The translations under genes were made by a program, and so were the position numbers. The notes beneath the pieces are model-generated. The model was given only the letters and a program-made list of their open reading frames with translations. It was not told the DNA's origin and did no database searches. This document shows positions 9,553 to 19,054 of a stretch of 64,000 nucleotides of DNA, one piece after another. Every line of letters starts with the position of its first letter. The first letter of the stretch is position 1. The stretch is from Microbacterium oxydans (GTDB lineage: Bacteria > Actinomycetota > Actinomycetes > Actinomycetales > Microbacteriaceae), in assembly GCF_900095745.1 (NCBI RefSeq), contig NZ_FMIR01000014.1:62001-126000 (forward strand). The letters run 5' to 3'.

Positions 9553-12240
9553 TCAGTCGATCGCCCGGCGGATGCTGAGCATCCCGCCGCCGACCGCGCG
9601 AGCAGCCGCCACGTCGAAGGCGCCGCCCTGGACCTCACCGGCCAGGTCGACCCGCGCCCAGTCGCCGGGCGACGTGAACGCCAGCTCGCGCTCCTCGGCC
9701 AGGTAGTTCACGAACCGGAGCTCCGCCTCGGTGCCGACGCGCCGCGCCGACTCCAGCACGACATCACCCGACAGCCGCACGGGGAACGCCGCCTCGGGCA
9801 GCGGGCCGTCGGCCGCACCCGAACCGCGGACGACGAGCGGGTCGTGCCGGAAGAGATCGGCGGCGCGCACCGCGGTCGCGTCGTCAGCGCCGACCAGGAT
9901 CGCCAGATCGGTGTGCACGGCGACTCCGAGGTACTGGGCGCCCGGCACGGGGATCTCGGATCCGGCCGGCTCGTCGCGCAGCGGATGCACGTTCACGCTC
10001 ATCATCCCGACCGAGCGCGACAGCGTGACCGCGAGAGCATCCGGCGCGTCGGCCGTCGACACCAGCTCGTACTCCGACAGCTTCTGCACCAGCACCGCGG
10101 TCGAGCCCGCCGCGGCGAAGCGGTACGCCGGATAGGTCGGCAGCGGGAACTCGCCCCAGCCACCCTCGGCCTCGCGACCGCGCACGGTCGTGCCGTACTG
10201 CCCGGCACTGCGGGAGGAGTCGAGCCCGGCGCCGTCGACGGGCACCAGCACCCGGAGCCGGTGATCGGAGGCGGTGTTCACGTAGTCGATGCCGACGCGC
10301 AGGAAGCCCTCGCCCTCGCGCAGTTCGATCGTGGTCTCGGTCACGAGCGGCACCGTCGAGGTCGAGCGCCGGCGGTCCGCGTCCAAGCGCTCCGGCAGGT
10401 CGTAGACCCGGCGGATGCGGATGCGGCCGCGCAGCGGCCCCTCCTCGAGCACGGTCACCTCGACCGACGAGGGCGCCGAGACGGCGGATGCCGCATCGAC
10501 CGGACCGTAGTTGTAGGAGTCGCCGCAGTCGCCGTCGTCGACGAGAGCGAGCGCGCCGTCGATCGACGAGCCGTCCGCACCGTCGATGCGGACGGTGCCG
10601 TCGGCGTTCACGGTCGCGGTCAGCGCGCCGTTGGAGAGCGATCCGCTCGTCACGGTGACCGCGTCAGCCGATGCGGGCGCCGTGGTCTCGCCGACCGCGG
10701 CGAGCGCGAGGCCGTCGACGTCGACGGCCAGGAGCGCCCGGTGCCGAGGGTCGGCGATGGTCTCGACGTGCCAGACGTCGTCGCCCGCGGCATCCGCGGC
10801 GACGCGCTCCTCGAGCTCGACGGTGAACGCGGCCAGGTCCCACACGCCCTGCGGGCTCTCGGCGACCTGGAAGCGCAGCGACCGCTCGCCCCACTCGTAG
10901 CCGTTGATCTGCTGGCCGAAGAGCTCGCGGCCGTGGATGCGGCGGAGGATCTTCGGCAGGTCGGCCGTGCGCATCCACTCGTCGCCGAGGACGGTGGTCA
11001 GCGGGTCGAGCAGCTGCACACCCGCGGAGAGCGAGCCCGCGTCGACACCGTGCAGCGTGACCTCGACCTGCGCGCGCCGGGCGAACCCCGAGGGGTTGAA
11101 CACGAGGTGCTGTGCGGGCGAGACGGCAGCCGAGACGTCACGGAGCACGGTGTCGATCACACCGCGCGCGATGTGGCCGGCGGTGTGGATGCGCGTGCCC
11201 ACCTGCTCGGCTGTCGCGTCGACGCCGCATCCGGTCACGGAGTCGTGCGCGGTGCTCTCCACGATGCGGTACCAGGCCGTGTCGAAGAACGAGCGGTGGT
11301 CGCGGGTGCCGTACATCAGGTCGAGGCGCTCGGCGGCGGTGAGCGCCTGCTCGGAGCGGGCCATCTCGCGCTTGAGGTTCGTGCGGATCGAGAAGACGCC
11401 GGGCAGGAGGTTGCCGCGGGCGTGCGAGCGCATCTCACCGTGCACCTGCGGGAGGGCCGCAAGCGATGCGGCATCCGTCTCATACCGGGAGAGGTGCTCG
11501 TCGAGCGTCGCGATCGACAGGTGCGGTTCGCGCCCGCCCGCGTCGTAGTCGCGGATGACCTCGGCGAGGTCCTCGGGCGGTGCCGAGTGGTCGGTGCCCA
11601 GCATCGCGAGCACCGGGTCGTCGCCGTACCAGGATGCGGTGCGGGCGGCGTAGTCGGGGGCGAGTTCGGGCAGCTGCCCCGGCAGGGCGAACATGTCGAG
11701 TCCGTTGCCGTAGCCGTCGAAGAGGTACTCGCACCGCACGGCGTCGCCGTTGGGAGCGACCCACGAGAAGGCGTGCTCGGCGATGTCGGCGGGGACGCCG
11801 CGCCAGAGGGCGCTGTGCCGGATGCCGAAGCCCGACAGGATCTGCGGCATCTGGGCCGCGTGGCCGAACATGTCGGGGAGGTAGCCGACGGGCATCGTGC
11901 GTCCGAGACGCGCGCTCGCGGCGCGGCCGAGCTCGAGGTTGCGGATGATCGTCTCGCCGTCGCAGCCGAACTCGTCGAGGAGGATGAGGAACGGGCCGAC
12001 GCTGAGCTGCTCCCGCTCGACCAGCGCCACGACCCGGTCGCGCATGTCCGGGCGCATCTCGAGGTAGTCCTCGATCGCCGCGGCCTGTCCGTCGAGCGTG
12101 AACCGGTACTCCGGCTCCGCCTCGAGGATGCCGATCAGCCGGTCGAGCATGTGCACCAGGCGCAGACGGAACACATCGTGCGGCTCGTACCACTCGCGGT
12201 CCCAGTGGGTGTGGGGGACGACGACGATCTCACTGGTCAC
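9553..12240 (-). CDS. GH38 family alpha-mannosidase
   Basis: 895 residues, the usual length for bacterial GH38 enzymes. The N-terminus has the zinc ligands of VVPHTHWDREWY (H10, D14-type) and the nucleophile Asp of GYLPDMFGHAAQMPQI (about residue 123). Middle and C-terminal beta-sandwich domains follow. No signal peptide, so it should act in the cytosol on imported mannosides. GTG start with CAGGAG 9 nt upstream, 48 nt after the PHP gene. Lying between an ABC importer and the inositol genes, it probably removes mannose from an inositol-containing substrate; linkage specificity cannot be read. Confidence 0.92.
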   Translation of the reverse strand: MTSEIVVVPHTHWDREWYEPHDVFRLRLVHMLDRLIGILEAEPEYRFTLDGQAAAIEDYLEMRPDMRDRVVALVEREQLSVGPFLILLDEFGCDGETIIRNLELGRAASARLGRTMPVGYLPDMFGHAAQMPQILSGFGIRHSALWRGVPADIAEHAFSWVAPNGDAVRCEYLFDGYGNGLDMFALPGQLPELAPDYAARTASWYGDDPVLAMLGTDHSAPPEDLAEVIRDYDAGGREPHLSIATLDEHLSRYETDAASLAALPQVHGEMRSHARGNLLPGVFSIRTNLKREMARSEQALTAAERLDLMYGTRDHRSFFDTAWYRIVESTAHDSVTGCGVDATAEQVGTRIHTAGHIARGVIDTVLRDVSAAVSPAQHLVFNPSGFARRAQVEVTLHGVDAGSLSAGVQLLDPLTTVLGDEWMRTADLPKILRRIHGRELFGQQINGYEWGERSLRFQVAESPQGVWDLAAFTVELEERVAADAAGDDVWHVETIADPRHRALLAVDVDGLALAAVGETTAPASADAVTVTSGSLSNGALTATVNADGTVRIDGADGSSIDGALALVDDGDCGDSYNYGPVDAASAVSAPSSVEVTVLEEGPLRGRIRIRRVYDLPERLDADRRRSTSTVPLVTETTIELREGEGFLRVGIDYVNTASDHRLRVLVPVDGAGLDSSRSAGQYGTTVRGREAEGGWGEFPLPTYPAYRFAAAGSTAVLVQKLSEYELVSTADAPDALAVTLSRSVGMMSVNVHPLRDEPAGSEIPVPGAQYLGVAVHTDLAILVGADDATAVRAADLFRHDPLVVRGSGAADGPLPEAAFPVRLSGDVVLESARRVGTEAELRFVNYLAEERELAFTSPGDWARVDLAGEVQGGAFDVAAARAVGGGMLSIRRAID

Positions 12241-12288
12241 GGGCGGGACTCCTGATTCTCTGGGGAAAGGTGTGGGGCGTGCGGCCGG

Positions 12289-13545
12289 TCAGGCGCACAG
12301 GGCGGCGATGCTGCGGTCGGGGTGCAGCAGGTAGTGGGGGCCGGCGGAGCGCGCGGCCGGGAACGCGACGCGATCGCCGTGCACCGAGCGACGCTCGCCG
12401 GCGCCGTCGACGAGGATCAGTCCGTCGGCGTCGATGGCGAGGAGCTCGTCCTCGATGCGCAGGAGGACGGGGGCGGTGAAGAGGTCCGGTGCGGTGAGCC
12501 CGTCGCGCACGGTCACCCCGCCCATGATGGCGGTGCGCCCGGCGGCGACTCCGGCGAGGATCGCCTCGGGCGATGCGTCCTCCGCCGCGACCCAGGTCGT
12601 CGGAGTGCCCGGGCCGACGCCCTGGCTCTGCATGTGGAAGTCGGCGCCGCCGAGGAGCACGGCATCCTTGTCCCACCGTTCGTGGAAGGCGAGCGGCGAG
12701 GTCGCGATGAGCTCCCGGTACCAGGTCGAGTGCCACAGCTCGATCGCCCGCGGGGCGCGCTCCAGCGGATGCAGCCACGAGCAGTCGCCCGAGATCGGGT
12801 GGTTCACGCTGAGCACACCGCCGCGGCGCTCGACCTCGTCGACCCACTCCTGCGCGGGGCGGCGGAAGTCGATCCAGCCGATGTCGCCGAAGGCGTTCGC
12901 GTGACCGCGGTGCGTGGTCACCTCCTGCCCGGGGAGCAGCGTGATGGAGTGCTGCATCCCGACACCCGGGAGGTGCGCGTGGTGGCTGGTGGTGTTGTGG
13001 TCGGTGACGGCGAGGAAGTCGAGCCCGGCCCTCGCGCCCAGTGCGGCGAGCCCCGAGATGCTCTCGCGGCCGTCCGAGTGGAGGGTGTGGGCGTGGAAGT
13101 CGCCGGCGAACCAGCGCAGGCCGGCGGGCGCCGGGAGGTTTCTCGTACTCCCCCGCGGCACCCCGGTCACGGGGGCCGCATCCGGTCCGTGATCGATCGT
13201 CGACTCCGCGGGGAGCGAGATCTCGACCGTGATGTCGGCGCCGCCGGCACTCAGCCGGTGCACGCCGAGGATCACGTTCCACTCGCCCTCCTCGGGGCGG
13301 CCGGGCAGGTACCCGGGCGTGGCGTCGTCGGTGCGGATCACGGAGGAGGTACGCGCACCGCCCGACCATCCGCGCCACCCTGCGGCGCCCTCGCAGCCGA
13401 GGTCGATCACCGCCGCCTCACTGTCGTACGAGATGCGCACCTCGAGCGAGTCGGTGCCGGCGGGCACGTCGAACGGCACCCGCACGTAGCGGTCGGCGTT
13501 CTGGATCTCGTGGGTGAGGTGGAGGGTGGTGCGGATGGTGCTCAT
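12289..13545 (-). CDS. CehA/McbA-family PHP metallohydrolase
   Basis: 418 residues. Residues ~1-135 form a beta-rich domain; the rest is a PHP metal-dependent hydrolase with FAGDFHAHTLHSDGRESI, VTDHNTT, PGQEVTTHRGHANAFG, SVNHP and LLGGADFHMQS, the four canonical PHP metal-binding motifs. CehA/McbA proteins include phosphodiesterases and phosphoesterases as well as carbamate hydrolases, so the bond cleaved is not certain. Its ATG overlaps the ABC ATPase stop (TGATG), tying its expression to the importer. A phosphodiester substrate such as a glycerophospho-inositol would fit the context (inference). Confidence 0.85.
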   Translation of the reverse strand: MSTIRTTLHLTHEIQNADRYVRVPFDVPAGTDSLEVRISYDSEAAVIDLGCEGAAGWRGWSGGARTSSVIRTDDATPGYLPGRPEEGEWNVILGVHRLSAGGADITVEISLPAESTIDHGPDAAPVTGVPRGSTRNLPAPAGLRWFAGDFHAHTLHSDGRESISGLAALGARAGLDFLAVTDHNTTSHHAHLPGVGMQHSITLLPGQEVTTHRGHANAFGDIGWIDFRRPAQEWVDEVERRGGVLSVNHPISGDCSWLHPLERAPRAIELWHSTWYRELIATSPLAFHERWDKDAVLLGGADFHMQSQGVGPGTPTTWVAAEDASPEAILAGVAAGRTAIMGGVTVRDGLTAPDLFTAPVLLRIEDELLAIDADGLILVDGAGERRSVHGDRVAFPAARSAGPHYLLHPDRSIAALCA

Positions 13546-14618
13546 CAGCCGATCCGCTCGGTGCTCTCGGCGTCGAACAGCAGCACACGGTTGAGCTGCG
13601 GGACGATCCAGCCGCGGTCGCCCGGCGCCGGCTCCTGCTCCTCGGGGACGACGACCTGGAGCTTGTGCTCCCCCGCGCTCACGAGCACCAGGCTCGTCGC
13701 ACCGAGGGTCTCGGTCACGACGACCTCGGCAGCGATACCGCCCTCGACGGGCTCGGTCGACCAGCGCAGGTACTCGGGACGGATGCCCCAGATCACGGTC
13801 TGCCCCTCGCGCGCCGACGCGGCGGCTTCGGTCGGAACCGTCACATCGGATTCACCGATCCGCACGGTTCCTCCCGAGACCGCGGTCTCGAGCAGGTTCA
13901 TCGGCACCGAGCCGATGAACCCCGCGACGAACGTGTTGTTCGGGCGGTGGAAGATCTCGCGCGGCGAGCCGATCTGCTGGAGCTTGCCGGACTTCATGAC
14001 AGCGATCCGGTCGGCGAGCGCGAGCGCCTCGGCCTGGTCGTGGGTCACGAATACGGTCGTGACCCCCAGGTCGCGCTGCAGCTCCTTGAGGAACGTGCGC
14101 GCCTCGAGGCGCAGCCGGGCGTCGAGGTTCGACAGCGGCTCGTCGAGAAGCAGCACGTCGGGGCGGGTCGCGACGGCGCGGGCGAGAGCCACGCGCTGCT
14201 GCTGACCACCGGAGAGCTGGCCGGGGCGGCGCTCGATGAGTCCGTTCAGCGACAGTCCGTTCGCGACCGACTCGGCCGTGGTGCGGCGCTCGGTCTTCCC
14301 CACGCGGCGGATCCGCAGCGGGTAGGCGATGTTGTCGCCCACGTCCATGTGCGGGAACAGCGCGTAGTCCTGGAAGACCATCGCGACGCCGCGCTCGCCC
14401 GGCTCCGCATTCGTGACGTCTTTCTCGCCGATCGTGAGCTTTCCGGAGGTGATGCTCTCCAGACCCGCGATCGACCGCAGCAGCGTGGTCTTCCCGCAGC
14501 CGGAGGGGCCGAGGAGCGCGAAGAACTCGCCGTCCGCGATCTCGACGTCGACACTGTCGACGCCGCGCACCCCGCCGGGGTACTCCTTGACGAGTTCGGT
14601 TGCAATGATGGCGGCCAT
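13545..14618 (-). CDS. Carbohydrate ABC transporter ATP-binding protein (MsmK/UgpC type)
   Basis: 357 residues. Walker A GPSGCGKTT near residue 37, signature LSGGQQQRVALARA, Walker B VLLLDEPLSNLDA, then a C-terminal TOBE/OB domain (about 240-357). This is the architecture of MalK/UgpC ATPases for sugar import. The start overlaps the stop of the upstream permease (TGATG). Completes a CUT1 importer with the two permeases and binding protein. Having its own ATPase in the operon is notable, since many actinobacterial CUT1 systems share a distant MsiK. Confidence 0.95.
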   Translation of the reverse strand: MAAIIATELVKEYPGGVRGVDSVDVEIADGEFFALLGPSGCGKTTLLRSIAGLESITSGKLTIGEKDVTNAEPGERGVAMVFQDYALFPHMDVGDNIAYPLRIRRVGKTERRTTAESVANGLSLNGLIERRPGQLSGGQQQRVALARAVATRPDVLLLDEPLSNLDARLRLEARTFLKELQRDLGVTTVFVTHDQAEALALADRIAVMKSGKLQQIGSPREIFHRPNNTFVAGFIGSVPMNLLETAVSGGTVRIGESDVTVPTEAAASAREGQTVIWGIRPEYLRWSTEPVEGGIAAEVVVTETLGATSLVLVSAGEHKLQVVVPEEQEPAPGDRGWIVPQLNRVLLFDAESTERIG

Positions 14619-15472
14619 CAGGACTTGATCCCTCCGTGGAAGCGGAAACCGTAGCGACGGTTCACAAAGAAGTAGATGAGCAGGACAGGCACCGAGAACA
14701 CCAGCGAGAACGCCGAGATCAGACGGAGGTCGGCCTGGCCGCTCTCGGTGTAGAAGGTGTACATGAGCACGGCGGCCGGCTGCATGTCGGGCGTGCGCAG
14801 CAGCAGGAACGGAACGAGGAAGTTGCCCCAGACCTGCACGATCGTCCAGATCGCGATGAACGCGAGACCCGGGCGGGCGATCGGCACCACGATGTCCTTG
14901 AGGATGCGGAAGGGGCCGGCGCCGTACAGCCGCGCCGACTCCTCGTAGGACTTCGGGATCGAGTCCATGAAGTCCTTGAGGATGAAGATCACCGTCGGCA
15001 GGATGCCGCCCGCCAGCACCAGGATGACGCCGACGTGCGTGTTGATCAGCTGCAGCTGGTTGATGAGCTGGAACGTCGGGACCATGGCCGCCGTCCCCGT
15101 CACGATCGACGAGAGCAGCAGCAGACCGTAGAGGATGCCGTCGCGGCCGGGGATGCTGATCCGGCTCATCGCATACGACGCCAGCGCGCCGAGGACGATC
15201 ACGAGCGCCATGGTTCCGACGCCGAGGATCAGCGAGTTGAGGATCGACTTCATCGCGTAGGGGTTCTCGACCAGTCGCGCGAAGTTGTCGAGCGTCCAGT
15301 CCGGCCACGACACCGTCAGCGACGGGGTCGCGTCGAACGGGGCCAGGACCAGCCACACCATCGGCAGGGCGAAGAACAGCGACACGATGACGAGCACGAC
15401 CGTGAACAGGATCCGCGAGACGAAGTGGGTCACCGAGCGGTCGCGCACGACCGTCTTGATGGTGGTCATCAT
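14618..15472 (-). CDS. CUT1 sugar ABC transporter permease, MalG/AraQ type
   Basis: 284 residues with about six membrane helices. The cytoplasmic EAA loop is visible as YEESARLYGAGPFRILKDIVVPIARPGL, which docks on the ATPase. The N-terminus is cytoplasmic. It overlaps the upstream permease by 4 nt (ATGA). Forms the membrane pore with the neighbouring MalF-type permease. Confidence 0.94.
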   Translation of the reverse strand: MMTTIKTVVRDRSVTHFVSRILFTVVLVIVSLFFALPMVWLVLAPFDATPSLTVSWPDWTLDNFARLVENPYAMKSILNSLILGVGTMALVIVLGALASYAMSRISIPGRDGILYGLLLLSSIVTGTAAMVPTFQLINQLQLINTHVGVILVLAGGILPTVIFILKDFMDSIPKSYEESARLYGAGPFRILKDIVVPIARPGLAFIAIWTIVQVWGNFLVPFLLLRTPDMQPAAVLMYTFYTESGQADLRLISAFSLVFSVPVLLIYFFVNRRYGFRFHGGIKS

Positions 15473-16422
15473 GAGGTCACCTTCTTCTTCTTGGTGCTCT
15501 TACCCCGCGAGACGCGCGTGTACATCAGCGCGATCACGAGGTTGATGAGGAGCATGATGAGCGAGATCGCTGCACCGAGGCCCAGCTGCCCGCCGGGGAT
15601 GGCGGTCTGGTAGATGTACACCGACAGGATGTCGGTCTGACCGTTCGGCCCGCCCGCGGTGAGCAGGTAGGGCGTGAAGGTGTTGAACGTCCACAGCGTG
15701 ATCAGCAGGGTGTTGGTCAGCAGGTGGCCCTTGATGTTGGGCAGGATCACATCGCGCAGCTGCTGCCACGTGTTGGCGCCGACCATGCGCGCGCTCTCGA
15801 GCTGCGACGGTGGCACCGCGCTGATCGCCGAGGAGAACAGCTGCATCGAGAACGCGGTCCCGACCCAGATGTTGAAGATGATGATGCACTCCATCGGGTG
15901 CTCGATCAGCCACGCGGCGCCCTCGGTGCCGAGGAGGGAGTTCAGGGTGCCGGTGCGCCGATCCAGGAGCGCGAGCCAGAGGAACGACGCCACCGAGGCG
16001 GGGATGACCCAGGCGGCGAGCACGAGCGTCTCGATGAAGGTCTTCACCCCCGCACGCACGTTGCGCAGCATCCAGGCCAGCGCGAAGCCGAGGATCGTCT
16101 GCCCGATGATCCCCGAGACGAGCACGAAGACGAGCGTGAGCCACAGCGAGTTCCAGAAGCGCGGATCGTTGAGAGCCGTGGAGAAGTTGTCCAGGCCGAT
16201 GAACTCCGGGTTGGCGGCGGCGAAGCCGGTCAACCGGTAGTTGGTCATGCCGAGGTAGACGGTCCAGATCGCCGGGAAGAGGAGGAACAGGCCGATCAGG
16301 AGCAGACCGGGTGCCGCGAAGAGCGTGGCCCTGGCCCGACCGAGACCCGCGACATCCTCTGCGCGGCGCCGGCGGGGAGTGGTGACGCTCCCCGCCGGCA
16401 TCGTTGCTTGCGTCATGGTCAC
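15469..16422 (-). CDS. CUT1 sugar ABC transporter permease, MalF/UgpA type
   Basis: 317 residues, about six helices after a ~30-residue cytoplasmic N-terminus. EAA motif in LESARMVGANTWQQLRDVILPNIKGHLL. GTG start overlapping the binding-protein stop (GTGA). The C-terminus ends in a short basic Lys-rich tail. Partner of the following MalG-type permease. Confidence 0.93.
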   Translation of the reverse strand: MTMTQATMPAGSVTTPRRRRAEDVAGLGRARATLFAAPGLLLIGLFLLFPAIWTVYLGMTNYRLTGFAAANPEFIGLDNFSTALNDPRFWNSLWLTLVFVLVSGIIGQTILGFALAWMLRNVRAGVKTFIETLVLAAWVIPASVASFLWLALLDRRTGTLNSLLGTEGAAWLIEHPMECIIIFNIWVGTAFSMQLFSSAISAVPPSQLESARMVGANTWQQLRDVILPNIKGHLLTNTLLITLWTFNTFTPYLLTAGGPNGQTDILSVYIYQTAIPGGQLGLGAAISLIMLLINLVIALMYTRVSRGKSTKKKKVTS

Positions 16423-17828
16423 TCGGAGATCGCGTCCGGACCCACGACGCCTTCGAGACCACGGACGTAGGTCTTCAGCGCATCGTCGACCGAGGTTCCG
16501 GTGGCGACGTCGAGCGTGGCCTGCTGCAGCAGCACCGACACCTGCGGGTAGGCCGCGAGTCCCGGACGGTAGGCCGTGATCGGCAGCACCTCTTCGCTGA
16601 CGAAGGTGAGCATCGGGTCGGAGGAGAGCAGCTTCTCGTTCACGTCGTTGCGGGGCGAGATGGCCAGGGTGCCGGCGGCACGCGCCTCGTACGCCTCGGG
16701 AGAGTTCATGAAGGCGAGCAGCTCCCAGGCGAGTTCGGCGTGCTTCGAGTTGGGGTTGAGCACACGACCGGTTCCCCCGGACATCGAGACGAAGTCCTGA
16801 CCGTCGATGCCCTCACCGGGCTCGACCGCCGGGATCTTGGCGTAGCCGACGGCGCTGTCACGGTCGGCCATGGGGGCGGTTCCCACACCCTCCTCGGGGT
16901 TGATCACGGAGCGCCAGAAGTAGTCGCCCTCGAGCAGGATGCCGATCTTGCCCTCGGCGAAGAGCTGGAACGAGGTGTCGCGTCCCGAGGCCTCCTGCTG
17001 GAGGACCGGGTCGCCGAGGCCCTCGTCGACGTAGATGGTCTCGTAGAGGTCGAGCGCCTTCTCCATGCCGTCGGTGGCGCCGATCCACTTGCCGTCCTCG
17101 TACACCTGCTCGCCGGTGCCGACCAGCATGGGCAGCAGCCCCTGCATGGTGGTCGCCTCGCCCATCGCCGTGCCGGCGTTGAGCTGGATCGGGGTGACGC
17201 CGTCGAGCTTCTTGAGGTCGCGCGACGCATCGAGGATGTCGTCCCAGCTCTCGGGACCCCAGTCCTCGTCGAGCCCCGCCTGCGCGAAGAGGTCCTTGTT
17301 GTAGTAGAGCACGCGGCCGTCGGCGCCCTGCGGCACCCCGTAGCGGTCGCCGTCGAACGAGAGGGCGTTCTGCACGGCATCCGGGATCTGCGCCCAGCCG
17401 TCCCAGTCGTCGACCGCGTCTCCGCCGACATCGGCGAGCGGCTTGATGTATCCGGCCTCGGCGAACTCGCCGACCCAGATGCCGTCCATGCCGATGATGT
17501 CGGCGCCCTTGCCCGACTGCAGGTCGAGGGCGATCTTGGTCTTGTAGTCCTCGTCGTCGACGCCCTGGGGCTGGAACTCGACGGTGACGTCCTTGTCCTC
17601 CGCCTTCATGGCCTTCTCGAACTCGGGGATGACCCAGTCGGCGATCCAATCCGCCTCGGCGGCGTTCTTGCCGCCGGTGATGGAGTTGGTGGTGAGGGTG
17701 AGGGTGACCGGTCCGGTTTCCTCCTCGGCCTCCGGCTCTGATCCTCCGGAGCAGCCGGCGAGGACGACCGCACCGACAGTGGTGAGGGCGAACGCCGCAA
17801 GAAGGCGGCGCTTTCCATTCGTGACCAT
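16419..17828 (-). CDS. Extracellular sugar-binding lipoprotein of the ABC importer
   Basis: 469 residues. Signal peptide with basic NGKRRLL start, hydrophobic core and lipobox VLAGC (lipidated Cys at residue 25), then an acidic linker and a family 1 solute-binding domain. It should be anchored on the outer face of the membrane and deliver substrate to the permeases. The ATG at 17828 was chosen because it starts a correct signal peptide; upstream in-frame sequence overlaps the preceding gene. The gap to the dehydrogenase gene is 62 nt, so the transporter could also have its own promoter. Ligand unknown; inositol glycosides are suggested by the neighbours. Confidence 0.92.
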   Translation of the reverse strand: MVTNGKRRLLAAFALTTVGAVVLAGCSGGSEPEAEEETGPVTLTLTTNSITGGKNAAEADWIADWVIPEFEKAMKAEDKDVTVEFQPQGVDDEDYKTKIALDLQSGKGADIIGMDGIWVGEFAEAGYIKPLADVGGDAVDDWDGWAQIPDAVQNALSFDGDRYGVPQGADGRVLYYNKDLFAQAGLDEDWGPESWDDILDASRDLKKLDGVTPIQLNAGTAMGEATTMQGLLPMLVGTGEQVYEDGKWIGATDGMEKALDLYETIYVDEGLGDPVLQQEASGRDTSFQLFAEGKIGILLEGDYFWRSVINPEEGVGTAPMADRDSAVGYAKIPAVEPGEGIDGQDFVSMSGGTGRVLNPNSKHAELAWELLAFMNSPEAYEARAAGTLAISPRNDVNEKLLSSDPMLTFVSEEVLPITAYRPGLAAYPQVSVLLQQATLDVATGTSVDDALKTYVRGLEGVVGPDAISE

Positions 17829-17890
17829 TTCTGGACCTTTCTGTGTCGCTGATCGCCGAGCGGATGCCGCTCGGTCTCGGGTGGGGGTGA

Positions 17891-19054
17891 CTACTGCGCG
17901 GCTTCGGTGCTCGGGTCGAGTGCGAAGCCCTTCGAGAGCGCGAGCGCGCGGATCATCCGCTGCCCGACGCGCACATCGGCGATCGACTCCTCGACGCTCG
18001 CCCCGTCGGGGCGCTCGCCGCGGACCAGTGCCGCCAGCGCGAACAGCTCGTTCTCGAAAGCCTCTTGCTGCATCCAGCGCGATTCGCTCACGCGGATACC
18101 CAGCTCCGGGTGGTTCTCGGTCACACGGAGGATCGTGGGGAGGTTGGTCACATACGGCACTCCGAAGACGAGCTCGATCGAGCCGGTCTCGTGGTGGAAG
18201 GTGACGGTCTCCTGGTAGTCGGGGTAGGCGTCGATGTAGTGCCAGTCGAGGGTCCACGGTGTCTCGTCGCGGGCGAGCGCACCGCGCAGGTGGACCGAAC
18301 CGGGCATCTTCGGCCCCCAGTGCTGCGCGAACTGGACCTCGCCCAGACCGCCGATGAGCATGCGCAGCAGCCCGACGTCGTGCACGATCGAGCCGAGCAC
18401 GACGTTCGTGTAGAGCGTGCGCAGGTCGACGGGGAGGTCGGAGCCGACGGCCGAGTCGACGATCGCCGACGTCGCGTCGATCAGCGGAGCGAGGGTCTCG
18501 CGGGAGACGTCGCCGGTGGGCGCCGCGAGGCGGGCGTACGCCAGCTGCGAACCGTCCAGCGGGTGCATCACCTGCACGCTCACCGCGCGCAGGTCGACGT
18601 CGGCGAGGAGCTCCTTGGCTCGGAGGGACGCGAGGTCGTACTCCTTCATGTACCCGACGCGCACCCAGTCGCGCAGGTCGATCCCCGCCTCCGCGGCGTG
18701 GGCGGTGAGCGCATCGAGCTCGGCGAGCGAGTAGGCGAGGGGCTTCTCGGCGAGCACCCGGATGCCGGCCCGCACGAGGCGCAGCGTATCGCCGGCGTGG
18801 GAGCCGGTGGTGGCGAGGATGGCGGCGTCGATCGCGAGCGCACCCTCGTCCTTCGCGGCGATCAGGTCGTCGACGGAGGAGAACCGACGGTCGTCGGCGA
18901 CCCCGTAGCGGACGGCCATGGCGGCGGTGCGCTCGGCGGAGAGGTCGACGAGGGCGGCGATCTCGAAGCTCTCGGCGTTCCTGCGCAGCAGCGGCAGGTG
19001 GACGCTCTGGCTGATCGCTCCCAGGCCGATGACGGCGACGCGCGTGATGCTCAT
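17891..19054 (-). CDS. Gfo/Idh/MocA family oxidoreductase, probable inositol dehydrogenase (IolG role)
   Basis: 387 residues. Rossmann fold with VAVIGLGAIS at the N-terminus, the catalytic-Lys motif LAEKPLAYS, and the C-terminal substrate motif VHDVGLLRMLIGG carrying the active-site His/Asp pair. Family members oxidise sugars or inositols with NAD(P)+. No other IolG candidate lies in the cluster, so it most likely makes 2-keto-inositol, but it resembles MviM-type proteins at the N-terminus and might act on a glycosylated substrate. ATGA overlap with the iolE-like gene. Confidence 0.8.
   Translation of the reverse strand: MSITRVAVIGLGAISQSVHLPLLRRNAESFEIAALVDLSAERTAAMAVRYGVADDRRFSSVDDLIAAKDEGALAIDAAILATTGSHAGDTLRLVRAGIRVLAEKPLAYSLAELDALTAHAAEAGIDLRDWVRVGYMKEYDLASLRAKELLADVDLRAVSVQVMHPLDGSQLAYARLAAPTGDVSRETLAPLIDATSAIVDSAVGSDLPVDLRTLYTNVVLGSIVHDVGLLRMLIGGLGEVQFAQHWGPKMPGSVHLRGALARDETPWTLDWHYIDAYPDYQETVTFHHETGSIELVFGVPYVTNLPTILRVTENHPELGIRVSESRWMQQEAFENELFALAALVRGERPDGASVEESIADVRVGQRMIRALALSKGFALDPSTEAAQ

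Noticed and set aside
9844..12255. 803-residue plus-strand open frame opposite the mannosidase
   Set aside because: Exactly antisense to GH38, whose motifs are intact; the plus-strand translation is low-complexity with no recognisable domain.
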